From Propionivibrio hellwigii (lineage in GTDB: Bacteria > Pseudomonadota > Gammaproteobacteria > Burkholderiales > Rhodocyclaceae), in assembly GCF_041770905.1 (NCBI RefSeq), contig NZ_JBEUWX010000002.1, positions 62,001 to 126,000 on the forward strand: a stretch of DNA of 64,000 bases, in the 5' to 3' direction. Shown in pieces: positions 9,076 to 17,566 of the stretch. The number at the start of each line of letters is the position of its first letter. Position 1 is the stretch's first letter. The position numbers were made by a program, and so were the translations under genes. The notes beneath the pieces are model-generated. The model was not told the origin of the DNA. It saw only the letters and a list, made by a program, of their open reading frames with translations, and did no database searches.

Positions 9076-9159
9076 ATGACCAATCTGAATTACGACAGAA
9101 AACTTGATTACGCGCTATCCATGGTGCGCAAAGGAAAGGCTACCTCATGTACGCAATAA
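9076..9159 (+). pseudogene. Toxin C-terminal remnant / possible leader peptide
   Basis: 27 codons, MTNLNYDRKLDYALSMVRKG and a few more, matching the last residues of the transglycosylase (NYVRKIDYALFVVRKGKA). A strong AAGGAGGT lies six bases before the ATG, and the stop overlaps the second inhibitor start exactly as in copy 1. It may survive as a leader that couples translation to the inhibitor. Confidence 0.7.
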
Positions 9160-9590
9160 AACGAATCACTTTGTCGTTCATTCTTTTTTCTCCAGTGCTG
9201 GCCTGTGCTGCATCCGGCATTGTTGTTCAAACAGAGCGGGAAATGTACGAAGAATGCAGCGCCTTCTCTCAGGCGGGAATGCAAGAATGTCTGGCAAAGA
9301 AGGCGGAGGATAGTCAGAGGACATTACAGCAAGCGGAAAAAAAGGTGGTGAGCGCGCTTTCAAAATGGGATGAGGACGATAAATACATCAAGGAGTCCAA
9401 AGCAAAATTTGCTGCGGCAAACAAGGAATTTATTCGGTACCGCAATGCGCAATGTGCATTTGGGTCTTCGCTCAGCGGCGGCGGCGCGGGAGGCGTGCGT
9501 GAGATGGGGCGTCTGGGCTGCGTTACGGAACTCAACAACCGACGCGCCCAACAGTTGCTCGATGCTGTATTTGGCATGCCGTCGAAGTAG
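9147..9590 (+). CDS. LprI-type lysozyme inhibitor, candidate orphan immunity protein 2
   Basis: 147 residues, nearly identical to the 8175-8618 product, with the same signal peptide and Cys pattern. Substitutions cluster around positions 40-70 and at the C-terminus (FGMPSK instead of STVRAR). It has no intact toxin partner, only the 27-codon tail upstream. Orphan immunity copies are common where strains meet related toxins, and retention of the open frame suggests it is useful (inference). Confidence 0.82.
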   Translation: MYAIKRITLSFILFSPVLACAASGIVVQTEREMYEECSAFSQAGMQECLAKKAEDSQRTLQQAEKKVVSALSKWDEDDKYIKESKAKFAAANKEFIRYRNAQCAFGSSLSGGGAGGVREMGRLGCVTELNNRRAQQLLDAVFGMPSK

Positions 9591-9626
9591 CCTTGCATGA
9601 ACACAACCCGCCTCGGGGCTGCGAAC

Positions 9627-9652
9627 AAAAAGACGGCAAGGCCGTCTTTTTT
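9627..9652 (+). terminator. Rho-independent terminator (duplicate)
   Basis: Same AAAAGACGGC/GCCGTCTTTT hairpin and T tract as at 8655-8680. Confidence 0.9.
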
Positions 9653-9696
9653 ACGTGCGTAACAAGGCGGTTTTTCAGGGAAGAAAACATAAAATT

Positions 9697-9746
9697 CCCT
9701 GAGATCCTTTAAACACGGGAATCTCAGAGCATCAAAAAATATAAAT
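9697..9746 (+). repeat. Small palindromic repeat, copy A
   Basis: GAGATCCTTTAAACACGGGA, then ATCTCAGAGCATCAAAAAAT. Arms GAGAT/ATCTC pair. It shares layout and the CATCAAAAAATATAAA tail with copy C (complement) and partly with copy B. Confidence 0.55.
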
Positions 9747-9775
9747 TGAAAAATCGTGCCCTGTACTGGCCATGT

Positions 9776-9801
9776 TTGTCGGGCATTCATGCCCGACAAA
9801 A
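9776..9801. repeat. Perfect 12-bp hairpin
   Basis: TTTGTCGGGCAT (9776-9787) and ATGCCCGACAAA (9790-9801) separated by TC. It could be a bidirectional terminator or part of a small mobile repeat. Confidence 0.6.
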
Positions 9802-9811
9802 CCACCATGTT

Positions 9812-9856
9812 GAGATGCTTGATTTACGTGCATCTCAGGGTGTCAGAAAATATAGA
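9812..9856 (+). repeat. Small palindromic repeat, copy B
   Basis: GAGATGCTTGATTTACGTGC, then ATCTCAGGGTGTCAGAAAAT. GAGATGC/GCATCTC arms. Same layout as copies A, C, D and E. Confidence 0.5.
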
Positions 9857-9926
9857 CTGCTTTTTCGCCCTCTTTTTTAAAGAGGATTGCCCGAAGAGCT
9901 AAGGGGTTAAGCGCCTGTTTTTCACA

Positions 9927-10540
9927 TGGCAAAGGAAGCCGGGTTTAAAGGAGGAAAAAATGGGAAACCGGTCCTGTCTGGACGTCGTGTCGCCTGATAG
10001 TGGGCGTCAACTGTTCGAATGCAACAACACGATTGCTAACTTCTGGATCTTTCTGCTCGACCGTGCCACCATGGAAACCTGCCCGGCAGGAATGGCTCGA
10101 AATCGAGGAAAAATCGTATAACAAAGACCCCGACGCAGAAGATGACAATGATGGAGATGCCGATGCATATCCACCCTTCCGGCTGACGCCTGTGCAATTC
10201 AGGGAAAATGCCGCACGCGAGCGTTCCTGCTGGCTAACTCGCCCGTCTCGGTGGCGATCTTTGACGATTTCGTGCGCTTTATCGATTCCCAGCTAACAGC
10301 GGACAGCCAGGTCGAAGTGAATTTTTACGAAATCTGTCTTTTTGCGCCTCGGTCGACGAGTTTTTCGACAATTTCATGGCAGGGATAGAGCTCGTGGAAA
10401 ATGGGACCCATCGCTTTCAGCATCGGATTTGCCTGCACCAAAGAATTTGAGGCCTGCCTCAGTTACCAGGAGGCGCTGAAAAAAGAAAAGCCTTTCTGGA
10501 ACCCTCATAAAATAGACTGTCCGGAGCGCCTGACTTGAAC
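9927..10540 (+). pseudogene. Multiply frameshifted hypothetical gene
   Basis: Coding-like peptide runs jump between frames: MAKEAGFKGGKNGKPVLSG or MGNRSCLDVVSPDSGRQ at the start, then RQEWLEIEEKSYNKDPDAED, LANSPVSVAIFDDFVRFIDS, SVDEFFDNFMAGIELVENG and FEACLSYQEALKKEKPFWN, ending at a TGA near 10540. At least three or four frameshifts are needed to join them. AAAGGAGG before 9960 looks like a ribosome binding site. No family is recognised. It follows the inhibitor duplicates and may be a decayed effector or immunity gene; assembly errors are the alternative. Confidence 0.6.
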
Positions 10541-10655
10541 CCCTGTCCCTGTTGGAATGCACGCAAATGAAGGGCAATGGAGAGGGCAAGGCGGCTTGGG
10601 CGAAGCACTTTTATGGATGCGGGCTTCGGCGGGTCAGCCGGATGCTATTTCCCCG

Positions 10656-10705
10656 GTTTATATTTTTTGATGCCCTGAAACCCTTATAAACAGGGCATCT
10701 TAGAT
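10656..10705 (-). repeat. Small palindromic repeat, copy C
   Basis: GATGCCCTG (10669-10677) pairs with CAGGGCATC (10691-10699). Read on the minus strand it gives the CAGGGCATCAAAAAATATAAA-type tail shared with copy A. Confidence 0.55.
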
Positions 10706-10715
10706 GGAGCACCCG

Positions 10716-10752
10716 GAGATGCCCTATCCACGCGGGTTTCCGAGGGATGCCT
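10716..10752. repeat. Small palindromic repeat, copy E
   Basis: GAGATGCCCTATCCACGCGG then GTTTCCGAGGGATGCC, a divergent neighbour of copy C lying directly before the cydX stop, where it may act as terminator or messenger-stabilising structure. Confidence 0.45.
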
Positions 10753-10778
10753 TGCGGCAGGTGCCCCGGTCGGTGTGC

Positions 10779-10910
10779 TCAGTCGGGGTTGCCCTGGCTG
10801 GGAGCGTTGTGCCGCAGCGCATCGTCTTCCTTCAGCTCCAACCACATGGCGCTGAGAATCGCACAAGTGGCCGCCAGCGGCAGGCCGAGAATCCAGACTA
10901 AGTACCACAT
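10779..10910 (-). CDS. cydX: Cytochrome bd accessory subunit CydX
   Basis: 43-residue single-pass protein, MWYLVWILGLPLAATCAILS then AMWLELKEDD, the hallmark MWY..WILG start and short acidic tail of CydX. It stabilises the CydAB haem centres in the inner membrane. It lies 33 bases downstream of cydB in the same operon. It is short enough to be missed by automatic gene calls. Confidence 0.92.
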   Translation of the reverse strand: MWYLVWILGLPLAATCAILSAMWLELKEDDALRHNAPSQGNPD

Positions 10911-10943
10911 GCTCAATATCCCATGAATGAAATGATCGGGGCG

Positions 10944-12098
10944 TCAGTAGGCGTGTTCTTTGCCGTTCTCAATGGCTTCGGCGTCCACCTTGCCGCGCAG
11001 TACCGAGAAGACCCAGCTGGTGTAGGCGAGAATGATCGGCATGAAGATCAGTGTCGAAATCAGCATGATGAACAGCGTCAGGTGGCTGGATGAGGCATCC
11101 CACACCGTCAGGCTGGCCGAGGGGTTGGCGGATGAGGGCAGGATGAAGGGAAACATCGAGACGCCAACGCTGGTGATGATTCCGGCGATGCCCGCGCCGC
11201 CCGTAATCAGGGCGGCCAGCGGGCGGCGGGCGGCCATGCAGAGCGCGGCGATTACGCTGCCCGCCAGCCCCAGCCCGGGCACCAGCCACAGCGCGGGGTG
11301 CGCAGCGTAGTTGGCCAACCAGGCGCCGTTTTGTATCACGGCGTGCTTGAGCAGCGGGTTCGATACGCCAGAGGTGGAAATTTCGCTCGTAATGACGTAT
11401 CCCGGCAGAAAGAACGCCAGTATGGCGCCCGCCGCCAAGTACAGCACCGGAACGGTAAGTGCCGCCGTGATGCCGTAACGGCGCGCACGCTCGGCCACAG
11501 CGCCCGACGTTTTGACTTGTAGCCAGGCGGCCCCGTGCATGACGAGCATGGCGACGGAAACCAGGCCGCACAACAGAGCAAAGGGATTGAGCAGTCCAAA
11601 AAACGAACCATCGTAAAAAATCTGCATGTCCTCTTCGATGCGGAAAGGCACCCCCTGCAAGACGTTGCCTACCGCTACGCCAAAAATCAGCGACGGCGCA
11701 AATCCCCCTATGAATAAAGCCCAGTCCCAGCGATTACGCCAAGAGGCTTCCTCCCGCTTGCTGCGGAATTTGAAGGCGACGGGGCGCAGGATGAGTGCGA
11801 ACAGAATGGCGAACATCGCCAGGTAAAAGCCTGAAAACGATACGGCGTAGAGTTGCGGCCAGGCCGCGAAAATGGCGCCGCCACCGAGGATCAGCCAGAC
11901 CTGGTTGCCTTCCCAGACGGGGCCGATCGCATTGATGACGGTGCGGCGTTCGATGTCGCTGCGCGCCGCAAAGGGCAGCAAGGTCGCGGCGCCCAGGTCA
12001 AAGCCGTCGGTCAAAGCGAACCCGATCAGCAGCACGCCCAGCAGCGCCCACCAGATCAGGCGCAGCGTCTCATAGGAGATCAGTTCAGTCAGGATCAT
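10944..12098 (-). CDS. cydB: Cytochrome bd ubiquinol oxidase subunit II
   Basis: 384-residue, multi-pass inner-membrane subunit of the high-affinity quinol oxidase. The start IWWALLGVLLIGFALTDGFD and WEGNQVWLILGGGAIFAAWP are family signatures. Length matches the E. coli protein (379). It lies 30 bases after cydA and before cydX. Confidence 0.97.
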   Translation of the reverse strand: MILTELISYETLRLIWWALLGVLLIGFALTDGFDLGAATLLPFAARSDIERRTVINAIGPVWEGNQVWLILGGGAIFAAWPQLYAVSFSGFYLAMFAILFALILRPVAFKFRSKREEASWRNRWDWALFIGGFAPSLIFGVAVGNVLQGVPFRIEEDMQIFYDGSFFGLLNPFALLCGLVSVAMLVMHGAAWLQVKTSGAVAERARRYGITAALTVPVLYLAAGAILAFFLPGYVITSEISTSGVSNPLLKHAVIQNGAWLANYAAHPALWLVPGLGLAGSVIAALCMAARRPLAALITGGAGIAGIITSVGVSMFPFILPSSANPSASLTVWDASSSHLTLFIMLISTLIFMPIILAYTSWVFSVLRGKVDAEAIENGKEHAY

Positions 12099-12128
12099 GC
12101 CGTTTGCTCCTTGCTAGAAGTCGTTGGG

Positions 12129-13715
12129 TTAATGTGCCGGCGCTGGGGTGGCAGCGGTTATCCGGCTGTCAGCGCTGTCCGGCGCCGCAATGTCCGGGCC
12201 TTTTCGGATCGCGCGGAGCATCAGCTTCAGCTCGATGAGCAGCAGGACGGTATAGATCAGGACAAAGCCGATGATCGTGAACAACACCGTCGATGCGCCC
12301 AGATTTGAAACGGCGACGGCCGTCGGCAAAACGCCTTCGATCACCCAGGGTTGGCGCCCCAGTTCGGCAACGATCCAGCCGCATTCAATGGCGATCCACG
12401 GCAGGGGAATGGAATACGCGGCGATCTTGAGCAGCCAAGGGTGCGCATCGAGTCGGCGTTGTATCGAGAGCCAGGAAAATACGGCGGTCAGCACAATGAG
12501 AAAGAAGCCCAGACCAACCATCAGGCGGAACGCCCAGAACAGCGGGGCAACCTGCGGTACGGTATCCCACGCTGCTTGCCGGATTTGTTCGGGACTCGCC
12601 TGGCGCGGGTCGTCCGTGTAACGCTTGAGCAGCAGCGCATGGCCTAGCGCATGACCGTGCGTTTCAAAGTCGGCCTGTGCCTGGGGCGGTATGCCTGCCC
12701 CAGTTTTGCTGGCGGCGCGGATGCGCTGCAAGGCGTCGTAGGCCGTGAGGCCGTCGCGGATGCGGCGTTCTGCTTGCTCGACCAGTGCCTCGATGCCGGC
12801 AATTTCAGTCGTTAAGGAACGCGTGCCAATCAGCCCCATGAGCCACGGAACATGCACGGCATAATGGGTTTCGCGTGCGGCCTGGTCCGGAAAACCGAAA
12901 GCGGTGAAGGCGGCGGGCGCAGGCTCGGTCTTCCACATGGCTTCCATGGCGGCGAGCTTCATCTTCTGGTGTTTGGCGACGAGGTAGCCGCTTTCATCGC
13001 CCAGCGCCACCAGCGCCAGTGCGGAAACCAGGCCGAACGTCGCCGCCACGGTCATGGATCGTTTGGCAAGCGCCGGGTAGCGTCCCTTGAGGAGGTAGCA
13101 GGCTGAAATGCCAAGGACGAAAACGGCCGCCGTCACATAGCCGGCAGTCACGGTATGCACGAACTTCGTCTGCGCCATCGGGTTGATAAGCACGGCGAAA
13201 AAATCCGTCATTTCCATGCGCATAGTCTGCGGGTTGAACTGGGCGCCGACCGGATTTTGCATCCAGCCATTGGCGATGAGAATCCACAAGGCCGAAAAAT
13301 TCGAGCCGAGCGCCACGCACCAGGCGACGATCAGGTGTTTTACGCGGGAAAGCCGCTCCCAGCCAAAAAAGAACAGGCCCACAAAGGTGGCTTCCAGAAA
13401 GAAAGCCATCAATCCTTCCAGAGCAAGCGGGGCGCCGAAAATATCACCGACGTAGTGGCTGTAATAACTCCAGTTCATGCCGAACTGAAATTCCATCACG
13501 ATGCCGGTGGCGACGCCCATGGCAAAGTTGATGCCGAACAGCCCGCCCCAGAATTTCGTCATGTCACGCCAAAGCGTACGGCCGGTGAGCACATAAACCG
13601 TCTCCATGATGGCGACCAGAATCGACAGCCCCAGCGTCAGCGGGACGAAAATAAAGTGGTAGAGCGCAGTCAGTGCAAACTGCAGGCGCGACAGGCTGAC
13701 GATGTCAAAATCCAT
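12129..13715 (-). CDS. cydA: Cytochrome bd ubiquinol oxidase subunit I
   Basis: 528 residues. It carries the haem-binding His near residue 18 (RLQFALTALYHFIFVPLTLG), a long periplasmic Q-loop (about residues 250-370, rich in charged repeats) and the GRQPW motif (GRQPWVIEGVLPT). The long Q-loop places it in the E. coli-like subfamily, consistent with the adjacent cydX. It oxidises quinol and reduces oxygen to water without proton pumping, and typically also tolerates nitric oxide. Confidence 0.97.
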   Translation of the reverse strand: MDFDIVSLSRLQFALTALYHFIFVPLTLGLSILVAIMETVYVLTGRTLWRDMTKFWGGLFGINFAMGVATGIVMEFQFGMNWSYYSHYVGDIFGAPLALEGLMAFFLEATFVGLFFFGWERLSRVKHLIVAWCVALGSNFSALWILIANGWMQNPVGAQFNPQTMRMEMTDFFAVLINPMAQTKFVHTVTAGYVTAAVFVLGISACYLLKGRYPALAKRSMTVAATFGLVSALALVALGDESGYLVAKHQKMKLAAMEAMWKTEPAPAAFTAFGFPDQAARETHYAVHVPWLMGLIGTRSLTTEIAGIEALVEQAERRIRDGLTAYDALQRIRAASKTGAGIPPQAQADFETHGHALGHALLLKRYTDDPRQASPEQIRQAAWDTVPQVAPLFWAFRLMVGLGFFLIVLTAVFSWLSIQRRLDAHPWLLKIAAYSIPLPWIAIECGWIVAELGRQPWVIEGVLPTAVAVSNLGASTVLFTIIGFVLIYTVLLLIELKLMLRAIRKGPDIAAPDSADSRITAATPAPAH

Positions 13716-13760
13716 GGCGGTTTCCCCTTATGAATATGGCTTCATGTGCGTCCGAATGAA

Positions 13761-15491
13761 TCAGTCATGCCTCAATGCGGCCAGTGCGGCGGCAAAATCC
13801 CGGCTGCCCCAGCGATACTCGGCTTCAACGCGGCCGTCGCGCAATATCAGCAGACGGTCGGCCAGCGCTGCTTCGCGCCTCAGATGGGTCGCCATCAGCC
13901 AAGCGCGCCCTTCGCCCAGTATCCGAAGCCGCGCGAGCACATCCGCCGCCGTCGCCGCGTCCAGTCCTTCCGTCGGCTCGTCGAGAAGCCAGAGCGGATG
14001 GGATTGTAGCAGCAGGCGCGCCAGCGCCAAACGGCGTCTCTGCCCGGCAGAGAGCCCCAGCCCGCTTTCGCCGAGCCGGGTTTCCAGTCCGGCATTCAGG
14101 CCGCGTATATCGGCGGCTAGCCCGGCTGATTCGAGCGCGTGCCAGAGCGCTTCATCGCCGGCTTCGGGCGCGGCCAGCAGCAGGTTCTCGCGCAGGGAAT
14201 CCTGAAAAAGATCGGCCCGCTGGCTCAGCCAGGCAAAGGGCAGCCGCTGGATACTGCCCGCGTGCGCCGCCAATTCGCCGGCGAGCAGCGCCATCAGCGT
14301 CGATTTGCCGGCACCGCTGGGGCCGACGACGGCAACCCGTTCTCCGTGGGCAATCGTCAGGGAAAGTGATTGCAGCGCGTCGGTCGCACTGCCCGGATAA
14401 CGTACCGAAACCCGTTGCAGGATGACTGCATCGCCCGCATTGGGCACATCAGGCACAGCGGCATCCGGCGTTGCGCCGGAATCTGCACACTCGGCGTACT
14501 CGGCACAATGGGGCGACAGACGTTTTGCCGCCAGCCACATGCGGCCGGCTTCCAGCGCGCCGCGCCGGAGTGCGGCAAAGGGTTCCATGGCCGCCAGTGC
14601 GATGAGCAGCGCCAGCACCGCGGCGGGAATGCCGATCTGCCCGCGATCGACCAGTGCGCCGACACCGAGCAAGGTGGCGGCCAGGGTCAGGCTGCCGGCA
14701 ATGCCGTAAATTGCACCGGCGGCCGTGTCCAGACGGTGCAGACGCCGGTCGGCGCGTGCCAGGCGGCGATCCGTTTGCTCAAGCGCCGCACATTGGGCTG
14801 CCAGACGTCCGGCCATGACCAGCTCTGTCTGACCGGAGACCAGATCGACGGTCTGCGCCCGCAGGCGTTCCGTGAGCAGTGCGCGGCGCAAGGCGGGCCG
14901 GCGGGAGCGGAAGAACAGCCCGACGCTGACGGCTATGCCGACCGCCAGCATCCATATTCCCAGGGCGATGCCGAGCCAGAACGTCATGAGGCCGAGCGTC
15001 GCCGCAGCGAACGCCGTTGCGCACAGCGCCGCACCGGCTGGCGTTAGCAGGCGAAGATAGAGGGATTCCAGCGCGTCGAGGTCGCTGGTTAGCCGGAAGA
15101 GCGCCCGTGCCGGACGGCGCAGCAGTTCCCGAATCTGCGCGGCGCTCGCCCAGCCCCGGAAAATACGCTCGCGCAGTGCCGCCAGTGCGGCCAGCGTCGC
15201 ATCGTGCGTCACGAGTCGTTCGCCGTAACGCGCAGCGGTGCGCCCCAGCGCCAGCAGGCGGATGCCGGCTGACGGCGCGAATACGTCGAAGGCCAGGGCA
15301 CTGGCGGCGTGCAGTCCGGCAATGGCGGTGGCGGCAATGAACCAGCCCGATAGCCCGAGCAGCCCCATGCCGGCAAGAACGGTGATTGCCGCCAGGCTGG
15401 CGCCCAGCGCCATGCGGCGCCAAACCCCGGCGAACAGGGCACCGAGCACGGGGCGCAGCACCGAGGCTGTCTCACTGAATCTGCGCGTCAT
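13761..15491 (-). CDS. cydC: ABC exporter subunit CydC (thiol exporter for cytochrome bd assembly)
   Basis: 576 residues: N-terminal six-helix exporter domain and C-terminal ATPase with Walker A GPSGAGKSTLMALLAG, signature LGLSAGQRRRLALARL and Walker B WLLDEPTEGLD. CydDC exports cysteine/glutathione to the periplasm, needed for cytochrome bd maturation. The ATG at 15491 is chosen because the upstream 29 codons are a shadow of cydD; this gives a 20-base overlap with cydD. Confidence 0.93.
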   Translation of the reverse strand: MTRRFSETASVLRPVLGALFAGVWRRMALGASLAAITVLAGMGLLGLSGWFIAATAIAGLHAASALAFDVFAPSAGIRLLALGRTAARYGERLVTHDATLAALAALRERIFRGWASAAQIRELLRRPARALFRLTSDLDALESLYLRLLTPAGAALCATAFAAATLGLMTFWLGIALGIWMLAVGIAVSVGLFFRSRRPALRRALLTERLRAQTVDLVSGQTELVMAGRLAAQCAALEQTDRRLARADRRLHRLDTAAGAIYGIAGSLTLAATLLGVGALVDRGQIGIPAAVLALLIALAAMEPFAALRRGALEAGRMWLAAKRLSPHCAEYAECADSGATPDAAVPDVPNAGDAVILQRVSVRYPGSATDALQSLSLTIAHGERVAVVGPSGAGKSTLMALLAGELAAHAGSIQRLPFAWLSQRADLFQDSLRENLLLAAPEAGDEALWHALESAGLAADIRGLNAGLETRLGESGLGLSAGQRRRLALARLLLQSHPLWLLDEPTEGLDAATAADVLARLRILGEGRAWLMATHLRREAALADRLLILRDGRVEAEYRWGSRDFAAALAALRHD

Positions 15492-17235
15492 CGCATGCCT
15501 CTGCCTCGGCGTGTACGGCGCCGTTGGGGGTCGGGAGCACCACGCTGCGATCCAGTCGTGCGGCAAGCACCGGGTCATGCGTGGCGACGATCAGGGTGCG
15601 TCCCCGCGCCAGATCGAGAAGAGATTGCGTGACCTGGGCGGCCGTCTCGCTATCCAGATGCGCCGTCGGTTCATCCGCCAGCAGCAGATCCGCGTGCGAT
15701 ACGTGCAATGCAGCGGCCAGACGCGCCAAGGCCAGCCTGACGGCCTCGCCGCCGGACAGTCCCGTTCCGCCTTCGCCCAGCGAGGTGCCCGGATGCGCCT
15801 GCGCCACGCTGCCCAGCTGCGCCCAGCAGATGGCCTGCCGCACATACGCCTCGCCATCGCCTTCACCTGGATCCGTCCGTCCGAGCGAGACGTTATGCTG
15901 TACCGATCGGGAGAATACGTGCGGGCGCTGCCCCATCCAGGCCATGCGCTGACGCAGCCGCTGCGCCGAGGCAGCGGTCAGGGCTGTGCCGCCGATCTCG
16001 ATACGGCCTTGCGTAGCCTGCAACAACCCGGCCATCAGCGAGAGCAGAACCGTTTTCCCTGTCCCACTGGGCGCCATCAATGCCACCCGTTCTCCAGGCG
16101 CTACGTTCAGCGTAAAGTCCTGGAAAACGGGGGCTTCGCCGGGAAATGCAAAATGCAACTCTTCGATCCTGACCTGCGGCGGCAGATCAGGCGCATCGTT
16201 TTCTCCCGATGAAGGCGAGGGCGTTTGCGCTGGAAGCGGATTATCCGGCGCGCCGCCAAGCAGCGGCAGTCCGCCCACCGCGAGCCGGTTCAATGCGTCC
16301 GCCGCCGCGAGGCCCGCGGCGCGGTCGTGCCAGACGGCAGCCAGCTCCCTCAGTGGCTCGAAAAAGGCCGGCGCCAGCAACAGGATAAAGAGCGCTTCGG
16401 CCAGATCGAGCCGCCGCCCCCAGGCGCCGAATTTCAGATAGCCCAGCAGATGGAAGCCGATGTAAACCGCGACGAGGGCGACGCCCAATGCGGAAAACAG
16501 CTCCAGCACCGCCGAAGACAAAAAGGCGATGCGCAGTACGCGCAGCGTGCGCTGGCGAAGATCCTCGATCTGGGCGCGCAGGCGGCGCGCCGTCAGCGCC
16601 ACGCAACCGAGCGCTCGCAGTGTCGGCAGGCCGCGCAGGCGGTCGAGCAGAAACGCATTCATACTGCTCATTTGCAACCACTGCGCTTCACTGGCGGCAC
16701 GGGCGCGACGGCCTACGATCGCCATGAACATCGGGATCAGCGGCGCCGCCAGCAGGAGCACCAGCGCGGCAGCCCAGGAAAACCAGGCGACCGGCAGCAC
16801 GATCATCGCGGGCATGATGCGCGCGCGCCAGACGGCGCTGCGGTAACGCGTCAGCCAGGGGAGAATCGCTTCGGCCTGTTCGGCCAATGCACTGGCGGAC
16901 GCGCCGGCATGCATCCGGGCGCGATCCAGCGGAGAGCGTGCTGCCAGCGCCGCGACAGTACGGCTGCGCCAGCGGCTCAGACGTTCGCGCGCCGTGTCAA
17001 ACATGCATCCGGCGCTCCACGCTTCCAGTACGGCACGCAAAACGCCGGCAAAGACGATGCCTGCCGTCAGCCATACAAGATCCGCGACGCCTGCGCCGTG
17101 GTGCAGGCGCGAGATGCCCCATGCAATGAGCGCTGCCTGCGGGAGCCGCAGGAGCGGGCTGACCGCATGCGCCAGGCAGGCGGCGTCGAGCCGCAGGCCG
17201 GGCACGGGCGGGCTGTCTTGCGTGTTCGGTTTCAT
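15472..17235 (-). CDS. cydD: ABC exporter subunit CydD
   Basis: 587-residue half-transporter: membrane domain, Walker A (APSGTGKTVLLSLMAG), signature LSGGEAVRLALARL, Walker B LLLADEPTAHLD and the His of the H-loop in VATHDPVLAARLD. It pairs with CydC. It is the first gene of the minus-strand cydDCABX run, so the operon promoter should lie upstream of 17235. Confidence 0.93.
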   Translation of the reverse strand: MKPNTQDSPPVPGLRLDAACLAHAVSPLLRLPQAALIAWGISRLHHGAGVADLVWLTAGIVFAGVLRAVLEAWSAGCMFDTARERLSRWRSRTVAALAARSPLDRARMHAGASASALAEQAEAILPWLTRYRSAVWRARIMPAMIVLPVAWFSWAAALVLLLAAPLIPMFMAIVGRRARAASEAQWLQMSSMNAFLLDRLRGLPTLRALGCVALTARRLRAQIEDLRQRTLRVLRIAFLSSAVLELFSALGVALVAVYIGFHLLGYLKFGAWGRRLDLAEALFILLLAPAFFEPLRELAAVWHDRAAGLAAADALNRLAVGGLPLLGGAPDNPLPAQTPSPSSGENDAPDLPPQVRIEELHFAFPGEAPVFQDFTLNVAPGERVALMAPSGTGKTVLLSLMAGLLQATQGRIEIGGTALTAASAQRLRQRMAWMGQRPHVFSRSVQHNVSLGRTDPGEGDGEAYVRQAICWAQLGSVAQAHPGTSLGEGGTGLSGGEAVRLALARLAAALHVSHADLLLADEPTAHLDSETAAQVTQSLLDLARGRTLIVATHDPVLAARLDRSVVLPTPNGAVHAEAEACDDAQIQ

Positions 17236-17318
17236 GAAGGGAGAGGGCGGGCGGTTCTGAAAATGCTTTGAGGGCGCACCGTATTATTAGCCAGACACAC
17301 GTGATTTCACAAGAAAAA

Positions 17319-17412
17319 CAACGGCTTCCTTTGCCAAAATACGGCGTTGCTATATTGACCTGGCCTTGCCGTACTGAATCGTCTGCCTGCGGCGTACCGC
17401 CTTGTCTCTTGG
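17319..17412. repeat. Candidate small inverted-repeat element
   Basis: The left end CGGCTTCCTTTGCCAAAATA is partly mirrored by CGCCTTGTCTCTTGGCAAAG at the right end, enclosing about 55 bases. Related pieces occur at 7258-7305 and 9925-9941 (ATGGCAAAGGAAGCCG). It lies in the cydD upstream region and may contribute promoter or terminator sequence. Confidence 0.4.
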
Positions 17413-17414
17413 CA

Positions 17415-17566
17415 AAGTCGAGCTGCTATTTATGCTTTCCTTGATGACCCCTCGCGCTACAGCCTCTGCCTCGACGCGCAGGGCAACGAGCGCTGCACAA
17501 CCGTGCCGGAGACGTTACTGCGGGTATTTGAGCGCTACGGCCTGCCGAAGTGCATTCACGCCGATT
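17415..17566 (+). pseudogene. Remnant of a DDE (rve-type) transposase
   Basis: In one frame AFLDDPSRYSLCLDAQGNER and TLLRVFERYGLPKCIHAD match the integrase-core region of IS481/IS3-like transposases (consensus DDHSRYSLCL ... FERYGLP). Both ends are missing and the frame breaks before and after, so it is a dead fragment. Confidence 0.75.

Larger units (their letters stand above)
9087..9667 (+). repeat. Direct duplication, copy 2 (toxin tail + inhibitor + terminator)
   Basis: Second copy of the 8115-8696 unit. It keeps only the last codons of the toxin gene, showing that the duplication or deletion breakpoint lies inside the toxin 3' end. Confidence 0.9.
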
